Source: Edaphobacter aggregans DSM 19364 (GTDB lineage: Bacteria > Acidobacteriota > Terriglobia > Terriglobales > Acidobacteriaceae). Taken from it: a DNA stretch of 64,000 nucleotides. Within the stretch, counting starts at the first letter, position 1, and each line of letters starts with the position of its first letter. Of this stretch, positions 47,201 through 54,428 are shown piece after piece. A program made the translations under genes and the position numbers. The DNA lies in the NCBI RefSeq assembly GCF_000745965.1, contig NZ_JQKI01000016.1, forward strand, positions 62,001-126,000, read 5' to 3'. The notes below the pieces were generated by a model. That model was not told the DNA's origin. It saw nothing but the letters and a program-made list of their open reading frames with translations, and did not search any database.

Positions 47201-48409
47201 GTGGCAAGGGGACCAAAACCGCAGAAGATTCGTGGGGTGTACTGGCGCGAGGATCGCAATGCCTGGGCCGCACAGTACCGGGCAAACGGTAAGTTAGTGC
47301 GTAAGGTTTTCGGACCAAACCCGGAAGACCGACAACAGGCTATTGCATGGTTGGAGGATGCCCGGTCCCTGAAGCGCAAAGAAGGTGCTGACGCGCTGCC
47401 CGTAAAGGCAACAGAACCGATCCTTACCATGGCGGAAAAGAAGGCACTGCGAGACGAAAAGGCCAGCGGCGTGACCGTCGGGGAGCTATGCGACGATCTC
47501 AAGGACTACATCGCCAAGCATCCCACTCAATACAAAGATCAGGTCAATCCACCTAGGCGCCTTGATCGGATCAAGGCAGGTCTCGGAGGTCGACACGCTG
47601 CTGGCCTCAAGCCGCGCGAGGTCGAGGCTTGGCTGGACGGACTCACCAATGGACACACCCAGAAAGCCAAGGACAAAGGGAAGCCGCTCGCCGACGCTTC
47701 CGTCAACAGATACCGAGTCATGCTCAGCGCCTCGTACAAGCGCGGCATCAAGAACGAGAAGGTTACGGACAATCCGGTCAAGGGTACGTCCCAGCGCAAA
47801 CTCAAGAATGGCGTGATCCGCTGGCTCAAGCCGGAAGAGGAGAAAGCTATCCGCGCGGCCATCCAGAAGCGTATCGATGATTGTGACAAAGCCGGTCATC
47901 ATCAGGAGGGGAATTGGGAACAACATCATCTGTGCGAGTTCGTCATCTCCCTGCAAACCGGAATGCGCCGAGGGGAGCAATACGGACTAAACTGGGCCGA
48001 AGTCGACTTCAAACACAAACAGATCCACGTGAAGGAGTCGAAGAACGGCACCGAACGCTACATCCCAATGCTTCCCGAGGTCGTCCAGTCATTCCAAACT
48101 CTAAAGATGATGAAGCTCCAGAGGAAGGACAGGAGAGAGGGAGAGCCGAATCAATCACCGGAAGGCTGCTGCTTCGCTCTGGCAGATCCGAAGAAGTGGT
48201 GGGCTGCCGTGTTGAAGGAGGCAAAGGTGAAGAACTATCGATGGCACGATAACCGACACACGTTCTGTTCCCGGCTAGTCCAAGCCGGGAAGAGCTTAAA
48301 GGTTGTTCAGGAGCTTGCCGGTCACCGAGATATCAAGATGACCGCGCGATATGCCCATCTGGATCATCAGTCTAAGCGAGAGGCACTAGAAGACGCGTTC
48401 GCCGCCTGA
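47201..48409 (+). CDS. Phage/island-type tyrosine integrase
   Basis: A site-specific recombinase (402 aa) with a GTG start preceded by AAAGGGGG. The N-terminal part has the AP2-like arm-binding start (RGVYWREDRNAWAAQYRANGKLVRKVFG), followed by a core-binding SAM-like domain. The catalytic domain has Arg about 256 (LQTGMRRGEQYGLNW), HDNRHTF with His and Arg at about 348-351, His about 374 (LAGHRDI) and the nucleophile Tyr about 383 (TARYAHLD). It is next to a tRNA-Arg fragment and two repeat pairs, so the locus is an integration site. No further phage or conjugation genes are visible nearby. Confidence 0.93.
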   Translation: MARGPKPQKIRGVYWREDRNAWAAQYRANGKLVRKVFGPNPEDRQQAIAWLEDARSLKRKEGADALPVKATEPILTMAEKKALRDEKASGVTVGELCDDLKDYIAKHPTQYKDQVNPPRRLDRIKAGLGGRHAAGLKPREVEAWLDGLTNGHTQKAKDKGKPLADASVNRYRVMLSASYKRGIKNEKVTDNPVKGTSQRKLKNGVIRWLKPEEEKAIRAAIQKRIDDCDKAGHHQEGNWEQHHLCEFVISLQTGMRRGEQYGLNWAEVDFKHKQIHVKESKNGTERYIPMLPEVVQSFQTLKMMKLQRKDRREGEPNQSPEGCCFALADPKKWWAAVLKEAKVKNYRWHDNRHTFCSRLVQAGKSLKVVQELAGHRDIKMTARYAHLDHQSKREALEDAFAA

Positions 48410-48824
48410 ACCACCCCACGGTGAGAGGTCGCTTCCCTTCTCGGGGAGGATCGTGGTTCACGAGTTGGCTCACGCCAAACTCGGAACCGCGAACGAGGAG
48501 ATCGCCGACCGCAGGTCAATTGGATCGAGGCTCATAGGTCGAATCCAACGTTGAAGAATTCGGTGAAGTTTCTCGACAGCAGATGACTTGCTGTTGAAAC
48601 GAACATCGTTCAAAACGCTTCTGAACGCCTGGTCGTGGACAGAACGGTTTGGAAGACTACAGCAATCTTAGCGATGTCTTCGCTACGATCTGCCAGTTCT
48701 TGATCGAAAACGCCAAACTGCGTCGACTTCCATCGTGTGAAGGTGTACGAACGGTGGACGGCTAAACATTCTAAAGGAGTTAATAGCCGGTAGAACCCGC
48801 AAAAACCGGTATTCCGGGCTCTGT

Positions 48825-48845
48825 TTGGCATCAAATTGGCATCAA
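48825..48845 (+). repeat. Second tandem repeat of 11-base period
   Basis: TTGGCATCAA occurs twice, 11 bases apart. It has the same architecture as the AAAGTATCCCC pairs but a different sequence, so it could be arm-type sites of a second, lost integrase. Confidence 0.55.
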
Positions 48846-48864
48846 CTTTTCTAACCAGTGGGCG

Positions 48865-48898
48865 TGGGCTGACCGTTGGGGTTCAGCCCATTTTCTTT
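48865..48898 (+). terminator. Hairpin with T-rich tail
   Basis: TGGGCTGA / TCAGCCCA (8 bp, 10-base loop) is followed by TTTTCTTT. No gene ends directly before it on the plus strand; the nearest is the integrase 450 bases upstream. Confidence 0.6.
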
Positions 48899-48939
48899 GC
48901 CTATTTAGCTTGAGAGCCTCGTGTTCTTGTTCACAAAAT

Positions 48940-48969
48940 CAGCTTGTTCACGTTTACGTGAACAAGCTG
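48940..48969. promoter_or_regulatory. Long perfect palindrome with an extra half-site
   Basis: The arms CAGCTTGTTCACGT and ACGTGAACAAGCTG flank TT. A third CTTGTTCAC lies 17 bases upstream (48926-48934). This spacing of one direct and one inverted copy looks like an operator or a replication/recombination protein site. It lies 22 bases before the small open frame at 48992. Confidence 0.6.
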
Positions 48970-48991
48970 CAATCATGAACAGGGGCAGGAC

Positions 48992-49105
48992 ATGGAGCTA
49001 GCAGGCCGGCAATATCAGACTCTTCAAACTGCAATTGCCGCCCTTCAGGCCACCGCTGGCCTGAAGACGCTCAAGGTTGACGTTCGCCCGTTAGCGTCGG
49101 AATAG
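48992..49105 (+). CDS. 37-aa open frame, possibly a truncated effector-associated domain
   Basis: The ATG is preceded by GGGGCAGGA. The peptide begins MELAGRQYQTLQTAIAAL, which resembles the opening helix of effector-associated domain 1 (M-x-L-S-G-x-x-x-x-x-L-x-x-A-L), then diverges and stops. If so, it is a remnant of a conflict-type gene. This is a weak similarity seen by eye only, and a random frame is equally possible. Confidence 0.3.
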   Translation: MELAGRQYQTLQTAIAALQATAGLKTLKVDVRPLASE

Positions 49106-49313
49106 GGACACAAGATGTCTGCAAACCACTGATCGAAAGCGAGCCCGGCAAGATCCGTTGTTAGGAGTCTTTTTTGGCAACGTCGACATCACTAAATGCT
49201 TGATGAAAATTTCCCGATCTAGCCGTTTTACCGTCGCCAATATCTTTGCCCGTTGCATATTCAATTCGAATCGGTACTGCTGCTTATCTCGATATCTATT
49301 TTGCAATTTCCTC

Positions 49314-49559
49314 TCACGATCCAGCTTTCATCAGCTCAAGGTCGATGCGTGCATGAAGCCGATCACTGAACCCAACCGGCAGTTCAAAGACACGATCGTC
49401 GGCAGTGAGAATGATGATGTTTCGTGTCGAGTCCAGAATCGCTGAGCAGATCTCACAATGATCGAGGTGCTTCTGAACTATGTCGCGAGTCTCCTCCGGC
49501 AGATCGTCATCCAGATAGCCATAGATGTAGTTCCAGACGTGTTTGCAATCTATGACCAT
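49314..49559 (-). CDS. Soluble zinc-finger (ZAS-type) anti-sigma factor
   Basis: 81 codons including stop. It has the H-x3-C-x2-C motif of the zf-HC2/ZAS family (His31, Cys35, Cys38 in KHLDHCEIC), and no membrane span. It is therefore a cytosolic anti-sigma that could itself sense thiol oxidation or metal through the zinc site. The ATG at 49559 has GGAGGTGG upstream. It overlaps the sigma gene's stop by 10 bases, so translation is coupled. Function follows from this pairing plus the motif. A copper- or oxidant-triggered release is inference. Confidence 0.88.
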   Translation of the reverse strand: MVIDCKHVWNYIYGYLDDDLPEETRDIVQKHLDHCEICSAILDSTRNIIILTADDRVFELPVGFSDRLHARIDLELMKAGS

Positions 49560-50179
49560 GGGAGCCACCTCCGTTTCAATGTTTTGTTTATTGTTTTCAG
49601 CTGAGGGGCCAGTTGTTTTTGCAGCATCATACGGGCACGATGCAATCGGACCTTCACATTAGGAATGTTAATGCCCAGTGCCTCGGCAGTTTCATTGACA
49701 TTGAGCTCCTGGACATCCCGCAAAAGAAAGACCTCGCGATAAATGTCAGGAAGACTTTCAACTGCGTGTTGAATCAGTTGCCGTATTTCTGCTCGCTCCA
49801 CGACCTCTGACGGTATTTCGCGCCAATCGCGTAAGAGCGCCGGTGAAACACCACTGTTGTCGTCAGCAGGCCCATCCAGCGATTGCATTCGGATGACAGA
49901 CTGTCTGCGAAGTCGGCTGCGCGCTTCATTTAGGGTAATGCTGATAAGCCACGTGCTGAACTTCGCCTCCGCGCGAAACGTTGAGAGACTCCGGAAGGCT
50001 TTCACAAAGGCTTCCTGAGCAACATCCTCCGCATCGGCCTCATTCTTGATGTACGACAAAGCCATCAAATACACACTTCGTTCGTAGGGACGGATCAACT
50101 CGTGATAGAGCTGGGTGTCCCCGGCGAGGATCGCGGCAATCATTCCCGCCTCAGAACGAGTTGAAGTCTCAGCGGTCAT
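49550..50179 (-). CDS. ECF-type RNA polymerase sigma factor
   Basis: 209 aa. Region 2 (about 25-95) contains YERSVYLMALSYIKNEADAEDVAQEAFVKAFRSLSTFRAEAKFSTWLISITLNEARSRLR. Region 4 (about 140-195) contains LPDIYREVFLLRDVQELNVNETAEALGINIPNVKVRLHRARMML. The ATG at 50179 sits in an ATGA overlap with the DoxX stop, and the anti-sigma start lies inside its own 3' end. DoxX, sigma and anti-sigma thus form a tightly coupled operon. It is the probable reader of the shared TGTAAC-N16-(n)(C/G/T)TC promoters across 50-62 kb, including the one in front of its own operon. Confidence 0.95.
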   Translation of the reverse strand: MTAETSTRSEAGMIAAILAGDTQLYHELIRPYERSVYLMALSYIKNEADAEDVAQEAFVKAFRSLSTFRAEAKFSTWLISITLNEARSRLRRQSVIRMQSLDGPADDNSGVSPALLRDWREIPSEVVERAEIRQLIQHAVESLPDIYREVFLLRDVQELNVNETAEALGINIPNVKVRLHRARMMLQKQLAPQLKTINKTLKRRWLPWS

Positions 50180-50646
50180 CGCTGTTTTGTGACCTGCAGC
50201 CGTTTGGAAATAAGAGCATCGATCGAGAACAGGCCGGCCCCGAAGATCAGGATCATCAAAGATGCGAACAGGAAGGTATATGGATCGGCCACGTAGAACT
50301 TTTCTGGATCGGAGAAGATCGCGGTCAGCGCCTCCCGATCGGCGGTCCAGTATGCAACGAACATGTTGCAGGCCAGAAGGAAAGCGATCGGCCTGGAGAA
50401 GAGACCAAGCATCATCAGAATACCGCCAACAAACTCCAGCGACGCAATGAACGGCGCGTTGAAACCCGGAAACGGGATATTGAGGCTGGCGAAGAAGCCT
50501 GTGATCTTTGCCAGATGATGCAGCTTGCCCCATCCGGTCTGGGCAAACTGAAAGCCCCAGTAAAGCCGAACTGCGAGCAGCATCGGAGATTGAAGTGAAG
50601 CGAGTGCAGACACGGCACGATGATAGATGCGTAAGATTTGAGCCAT
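50176..50646 (-). CDS. DoxX family membrane protein of the sigma operon
   Basis: 156 aa with four membrane spans: VRLYWGFQFAQTGWGKLHHLAKITGFF, IASLEFVGGILMMLGLFSRPIAFLLACNMFVAYW and FLFASLMILIFGAGLFSIDAL. DoxX proteins accompany MNIO/DUF692 copper-peptide loci in many bacteria (the GigD/BufD position). Here it leads the operon with the sigma factor. Its stop overlaps the sigma start as ATGA. A candidate ECF promoter lies at 50706-50733, about 60-85 bases upstream. Confidence 0.92.
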   Translation of the reverse strand: MAQILRIYHRAVSALASLQSPMLLAVRLYWGFQFAQTGWGKLHHLAKITGFFASLNIPFPGFNAPFIASLEFVGGILMMLGLFSRPIAFLLACNMFVAYWTADREALTAIFSDPEKFYVADPYTFLFASLMILIFGAGLFSIDALISKRLQVTKQR

Positions 50647-50705
50647 ATACTCCTCATCTGGCGGCTGAGCCGCTTATTCATAGCGGGAATGCCTTATCGC
50701 ATCGT

Positions 50706-50733
50706 TAGAGTCACGGGGTACGCTCCGGTTACA
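50706..50733 (-). promoter_or_regulatory. Candidate ECF promoter of the DoxX-sigma-anti-sigma operon
   Basis: On the minus strand: TGTAAC (50733-50728), 16 bases, ACTCTA (50711-50706), then ACG. The -10 part is identical to that at 58355. It suggests autoregulation. Confidence 0.65.
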
Positions 50734-50754
50734 AACGATTTAAGAAGTTCTGGC

Positions 50755-50782
50755 TGTAACTCTTAAGCCAAACGCACGTCAG
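50755..50782 (+). promoter_or_regulatory. Candidate ECF promoter of the DUF1223 gene
   Basis: TGTAAC (50755-50760), 16 bases, CGTCAG (50777-50782). It lies back to back with the DoxX-operon promoter in the same 164-base gap, about 28 bases before the ATG at 50811. Confidence 0.65.
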
Positions 50783-50810
50783 ATGAACGCTGTCTGGCTG
50801 GAGGTTGATT

Positions 50811-51590
50811 ATGCATTTTCGTGTTCTGCTCACCGCTTCGTGTGCTCTTCTCGTCACTCATGCGGTACCGTCTTCAGCGTTTGCCCAGGATGTATCCGCG
50901 AGCAAACCTGCTTCCGTCGCAATCGTAGAGCTGTTCACTTCTGAGGGATGTTCGAGTTGTCCGCCCGCCGATGCATTGCTGCGTCAGATCAATCTGAAGC
51001 AGACAAACGCCGGGCAGCTCATCGTCGGCATCAGTGAGCATGTCACCTATTGGAACAATCTGGGATGGCGAGATCCTTATTCTTTGCCGGTCTTCACGGA
51101 AAGGCAGAGTGTCTACGCATCCCGCCTGTCCGCGGAGGGCTCCTACACGCCGCAGATGGTATTGAACGGGCGGGATCAGTTCGTAGGGAGCGATGGCGGT
51201 GCTCTTGAGCGCGCGCTCCTCGACGACACAAAGCGGACACATTTTGATCTGCGGATCATAACCTCGACGCTTTCAGCGGATGGCGTCGATGTGAAGTTTT
51301 CCTTCTCAGGCCACACCTCCAAGCCCCTGGATGTTGTCGCAGTCCTCACCGATGACGCGGACCGCTCGAATGTCCTGCGGGGAGAAAACTCGGGCAGACT
51401 CCTGCAGCATGTCTCGGTCGCTCGATCTCTGACCAAGGTTGCCACGGTGGCAGGAGATGCCGAAAAGTCCATCCATTTATCGCTCCCGGAGGGCTTTCAA
51501 GTGACGGCCGGTCCGGGACACCACCTCGTCCTTTTCGTACAGGAAGCGCATCAGGGGACGATTCTGGGAGCTGCCACGGCATCCCTCTGA
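50811..51590 (+). CDS. DUF1223 secreted thioredoxin-like protein
   Basis: 259 aa with a Sec signal peptide (VLLTASCALLVTHAVPSSAFAQ) and a DUF1223 domain. IVELFTSEGCSSCPPADALLRQ carries a CxxC pair (CSSC) in thioredoxin-like position, with ISEHVTYWNNLGWRDPYSLPVFTERQSVYA and YTPQMVLNGRDQFVGSDG as family blocks. A periplasmic redox or metal-binding role is likely but unproven. The ATG at 50811 has GGAGG 6 bases upstream. It sits between the sigma operon and the precursor-peptide operon, with its own ECF-type promoter. Confidence 0.92.
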   Translation: MHFRVLLTASCALLVTHAVPSSAFAQDVSASKPASVAIVELFTSEGCSSCPPADALLRQINLKQTNAGQLIVGISEHVTYWNNLGWRDPYSLPVFTERQSVYASRLSAEGSYTPQMVLNGRDQFVGSDGGALERALLDDTKRTHFDLRIITSTLSADGVDVKFSFSGHTSKPLDVVAVLTDDADRSNVLRGENSGRLLQHVSVARSLTKVATVAGDAEKSIHLSLPEGFQVTAGPGHHLVLFVQEAHQGTILGAATASL

Positions 51591-51620
51591 AGTATCCATG
51601 TCAAGATTCTTTTCTTCTCT

Positions 51621-51648
51621 TGTAACCAACCTTGCTTTCGCACCTCAA
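51621..51648 (+). promoter_or_regulatory. Candidate ECF promoter of the precursor-peptide/MNIO operon
   Basis: TGTAAC (51621-51626), 16 bases, CCTCAA (51643-51648). It leaves an mRNA leader of about 110 bases before the precursor ATG. Confidence 0.6.
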
Positions 51649-51767
51649 ACAGGCGGCATGGGAAGAGCAGCCTCCCAGGTCGTAGATGACGCTCTTCCCG
51701 GCCTCCGGGTCATGACCCCAAACCTCCAGGTGGAAACACCTGGCCCAACCGAAGAAAGGAACTCTTC

Positions 51768-52058
51768 ATGAAGACCAACACCGTAAGCAACCTCGCACTG
51801 GCCGCAGCTTTCGCGGGCCTCCTGGGCGGCACCGCTGTCCGTCTCAATGCTCAACCCCTCGCCGGCCACACGGGCATCTCAAGCGTCTCGCCGGCTATCA
51901 CTGGTGTGATGGCTGAAGATGGCCAGAAGGCGCTCCCCAAGCATGCCTGCAAGGGACAGAACGACTGCAAGGGACAGGGCGGCGGCGACAAGAAGCATGC
52001 TGGCAAGAACGACTGCAAAGGACAAGGTGCCTGCGCGACCGACGGCTCCAAGCACTAA
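51768..52058 (+). CDS. Bufferin-like precursor peptide (Cys/Lys/Gly/Gln repeats)
   Basis: A 96-aa exported peptide and the candidate substrate of the MNIO encoded next to it. A Sec signal (LALAAAFAGLLGGTAVRLNA, cleavage near residue 28) is followed by a short spacer. A low-complexity C-terminal region has four cysteines: Cys61, Cys67, Cys83 and Cys89, three of them in CKGQ units (ACKGQ, NDCKGQ, NDCKGQGAC). In the DUF692-associated RiPP families (bufferins, GigA/HvfA-like) such cysteines are modified to bind copper. The Gly/Lys-rich context HACKGQND is the commonly seen form. AAAGGAA lies upstream of the ATG. The first gene of a peptide-MNIO-DUF2063 run. Confidence 0.88.
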   Translation: MKTNTVSNLALAAAFAGLLGGTAVRLNAQPLAGHTGISSVSPAITGVMAEDGQKALPKHACKGQNDCKGQGGGDKKHAGKNDCKGQGACATDGSKH

Positions 52059-52138
52059 TCTCGACCCGCGTGGGAGGCTTGTGTATGCAAGCATGAGCCT
52101 CCTGCCGATTACGCCGCCTCACCCGGATCGGAGCTTCT

Positions 52139-53020
52139 ATGTCTGCCAATCGCTTCAACGGATATACCGACTGCGGAGTCGGTATTGGCCTGAGAGTTCC
52201 TCACTACGACCACATTCTCTCGAAGAAGCCGCTCGTGGACTGGTTTGAGATCATCTCGGAGAACTACATGGTCGACGGTGGGCGTCCGCTCAAGATTCTC
52301 GACCAGATCCTCGACCAGTATCGAGTGGTCCAACATGGGGTCTCCATGTACTTCGGTAGCGCACAGCCGTTGAACCGGGACCACCTCCGGCGCATCAAGG
52401 AGCTGACCAAGCGCACCAAGACTCCCTGGCTCTCCGATCATCTTTGCTGGGGCAGCGTGGACGGGCGCTATACCCACGACCTTCTGCCGCTGCCGTATAC
52501 ATTCGAGGCTGTGCGGGCGACAGCCGAACGGATTCGTATAGTGCAGGACTACCTCGAAATTCCTGTCGCTGTCGAAAACGTCAGCAGCTATGCGGCATAT
52601 AACGACTCCCAAATGACCGAGTGGGAGTTTCTGAATGAGGTGGTCCATACCGCCGATTGCGGCATCCTGCTCGACGTTAATAACATCTACGTGTCGTCGC
52701 AGAACCATGAGTTCGATCCCATGGACTACGTCAACAGCATCCCGGCGGAGCGCGTCGCGCAGATCCACATCGCTGGCCATTCGAAGTTCGAGAAGTACAT
52801 CCTCGACACGCACGATCACCCGGTTCTTGACCCTGTTTGGAAACTGTACGAGCGCGCCATCGAGCGTTCCGGACCGACAGCCACTCTGCTGGAGTGGGAT
52901 GACAACATTCCCTCCTTCGACGAGGTACATGCCGAAGCGCTCAAGGCGAATCGCTTCCTCCTTGCGGCCGAGGTGGCGACGAGTAGCGGTGTTGAAGTTC
53001 TCGAGGAGGCCCATGTATGA
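52139..53020 (+). CDS. DUF692 multinuclear iron-dependent oxidase (MNIO), bufferin maturase
   Basis: A 293-aa TIM-barrel iron enzyme of the MbnB/TglH/BufB family, which oxidatively modifies cysteines of precursor peptides. All expected metal-ligand positions are visible: His66 (QHGVS), Asp100-His101 (LSDHLCWG), Glu146-Asn147 (AVENVSS), Asp179/Asn181 (LLDVNNIY), His210 and His214 (IHIAGH), Asp223/His225/His227 (DTHDH) and Glu252/Asp254 (LEWDD). GGAG precedes the ATG by 6 bases. It is 80 bases after the peptide gene and overlaps the DUF2063 gene by ATGA. Product chemistry (thiooxazole versus oxazolone/thioamide) cannot be read from sequence. Confidence 0.94.
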   Translation: MSANRFNGYTDCGVGIGLRVPHYDHILSKKPLVDWFEIISENYMVDGGRPLKILDQILDQYRVVQHGVSMYFGSAQPLNRDHLRRIKELTKRTKTPWLSDHLCWGSVDGRYTHDLLPLPYTFEAVRATAERIRIVQDYLEIPVAVENVSSYAAYNDSQMTEWEFLNEVVHTADCGILLDVNNIYVSSQNHEFDPMDYVNSIPAERVAQIHIAGHSKFEKYILDTHDHPVLDPVWKLYERAIERSGPTATLLEWDDNIPSFDEVHAEALKANRFLLAAEVATSSGVEVLEEAHV

Positions 53021-53919
53021 ACCTGCTTGAGCTTCAGCGTCGCATGGCAGAGGACGTGCGCCGGCCACTCACTGCCGATTACGAGATGCAAAGGACGACG
53101 GATGATGGCACTCCGACCTCAGACATTGCCGCAAGCTATATCAGCCCCAATAATCGGCTCACGTCATTCGAACGTCTGGAGATCTACAACCGCCAGTACT
53201 GGTTCCGCCTGATCACCGCAGTCTCTGAGGACTATCTGACGCTTAACGCTGTACTTGGCACGAAGCGATTCGATGCTCTGATCCTTGCTTATCTTGGTGA
53301 GCACCCATCGGCCTCATGGACCTTGCGCGACCTGGGTGCAAAGCTCCCAGCATTCCTGACAGCCCATCCGGAGTTCAGCGGTCGCCGCCATCGCCTTGCA
53401 GTCGACGTTGCAAATCTGGAGTTGGCGTATGTCGATGCGTTTGATGGAAAGCACCTCGATCCTTTGACGACGGAAGAGGCGCAGGTCATCGGACCGGACT
53501 CGCGGCTTTCCCTGCAACCGCACTTGCAACTTCTCGAACTAGCCTACCCGGTGGACAATCTGGTGTTGGCCGTGAAGAAGGAAACGCCCGAGGTCGACAT
53601 CGTAAGCAGTGCAGCCATGCAACGCGATGCTCGAGATCGCGAGAAGATACCGCCGATAAAAAGAGAGGCAGTGTTTCTCGCTGTGCATCGCTACGATGAC
53701 TCTGTCTACTACCGCCGACTGGAAAAAGAAACGTTCCTCTTGTTGAGAGGACTACGGGCAGGCGCGTCCGTTGCGGTGGCCGTTTCTCAGGCCTTTGCGA
53801 AATCGAAGCTGACACCGGACGCACAGGCCACTCTGTTGCAGGAGAGCTTCGCGCATGCTTCGCAACTCGGATGGCTATGCCCACTAGCCAACATGGAACT
53901 GCCAGACCTAGTGATGTAG
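53017..53919 (+). CDS. DUF2063 partner protein of the MNIO (BufC-like)
   Basis: A 300-aa protein with an N-terminal DUF2063 domain (about 1-100): LLELQRRMAEDVRRPLTADY, ASYISPNNRLTSFERLEIYNRQYWFRLITAVSEDYLTLNAVLG and FLTAHPEFSGRRHRLAVDVANLELAYVDAFD. The family is annotated as putative DNA-binding, but beside DUF692 enzymes it serves as the partner that recruits the precursor. The C-terminal half resembles the RiPP-recognition-type domain of such partners (inference). Its start overlaps the MNIO stop by 4 bases, so the two are translationally coupled. Confidence 0.9.
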   Translation: MNLLELQRRMAEDVRRPLTADYEMQRTTDDGTPTSDIAASYISPNNRLTSFERLEIYNRQYWFRLITAVSEDYLTLNAVLGTKRFDALILAYLGEHPSASWTLRDLGAKLPAFLTAHPEFSGRRHRLAVDVANLELAYVDAFDGKHLDPLTTEEAQVIGPDSRLSLQPHLQLLELAYPVDNLVLAVKKETPEVDIVSSAAMQRDARDREKIPPIKREAVFLAVHRYDDSVYYRRLEKETFLLLRGLRAGASVAVAVSQAFAKSKLTPDAQATLLQESFAHASQLGWLCPLANMELPDLVM

Positions 53920-53937
53920 GCCGGGAAGGAAGCGTTC

Positions 53938-54365
53938 ATGTCCAAAGAGCAAGATCGTGGAGCGTGAATGTATCTCGCGCATACGGGCTCTTGCGAGTCA
54001 CCCTTGGACTGAACATCTGACTGCATGGAGTCGTACGCTGGATAAAGGGCCTTCACAGTTTCCCGAATCGCTGGTTCCTATGTTCGCGAAGACCCCTCTG
54101 CCGCCATGGAGCGTGTATGACTTCTTATACGTCCTTCCGATCTTTGAAGCCCTTGTGGGTGGGGCCGTTCTGTTTGGGCTGGAGACTCGACGCGCGTTGC
54201 GCGCGGCTCGATCCTCATGCTGATCCCATGTTTGGATCGGCGTTGCGCGAAGGCTGGCCAACCGTAAGCATTCAACTGGCGTAATCCGTGGTCTATTGCA
54301 TTCTGATCGCCGGGGTGCAGTTCGATGGCTTTGGGATCGACCGTCTGAAAAGATCTTCTCCCTAA
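53938..54365 (+). pseudogene. Decayed DoxX gene at the end of the MNIO operon
   Basis: Pieces of a DoxX protein lie in three frames. YGLLRVTLGLNI then a TGA at 54018 and LHGVVRWIKGLHSF come first, then (shift near 54060) ESLVPMFAKTPLPPWSVYDFLYVLPIFEALVGGAVLFGLETR. After a second shift near 54200 come MLIPMFGSALREGWPTVSIQLA, a TAA at 54282, and SVVYCILIAGVQFDGFGIDRLK to 54365. This is the BufD/GigD slot of the operon. The function may have been taken over by the DoxX of the sigma operon. Confidence 0.8.
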
Positions 54366-54373
54366 GCAAATCC

Positions 54374-54401
54374 TGTAACCATTTCGGAGTTCCTTTGTCT
54401 C
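54374..54401 (+). promoter_or_regulatory. Candidate ECF promoter of the redoxin gene
   Basis: TGTAAC (54374-54379), 16 bases, TGTCTC (54396-54401). It ends just before an ATG at 54402, which supports the later start at 54429. Confidence 0.65.
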
Positions 54402-54428
54402 ATGAGCATCTTGGTAAGGAGTGCCCGT

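Larger units (their letters stand above)
48410..48991. other. Gene-poor region after the integrase
   Basis: I see no credible gene between 48410 and 48991. It contains the tandem repeat at 48825, a terminator at 48865 and a palindrome at 48940. A reverse open stretch at 48610-48834 has no recognisable features. Confidence 0.5.

Noticed and set aside
48610-48834. 75-codon minus-strand frame after the integrase
   Set aside because: No similarity by eye; the end overlaps the tandem repeat at 48825.
46878-48845. Short tandem repeats considered as a CRISPR array
   Set aside because: Only two units per site, 10-11 bases, no spacers and no cas genes.
49091-49306. 71-codon minus-strand frame after the anti-sigma gene
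   Set aside because: No Shine-Dalgarno, no recognisable motif, and it overlaps the small frame at 48992; left out as a gene.
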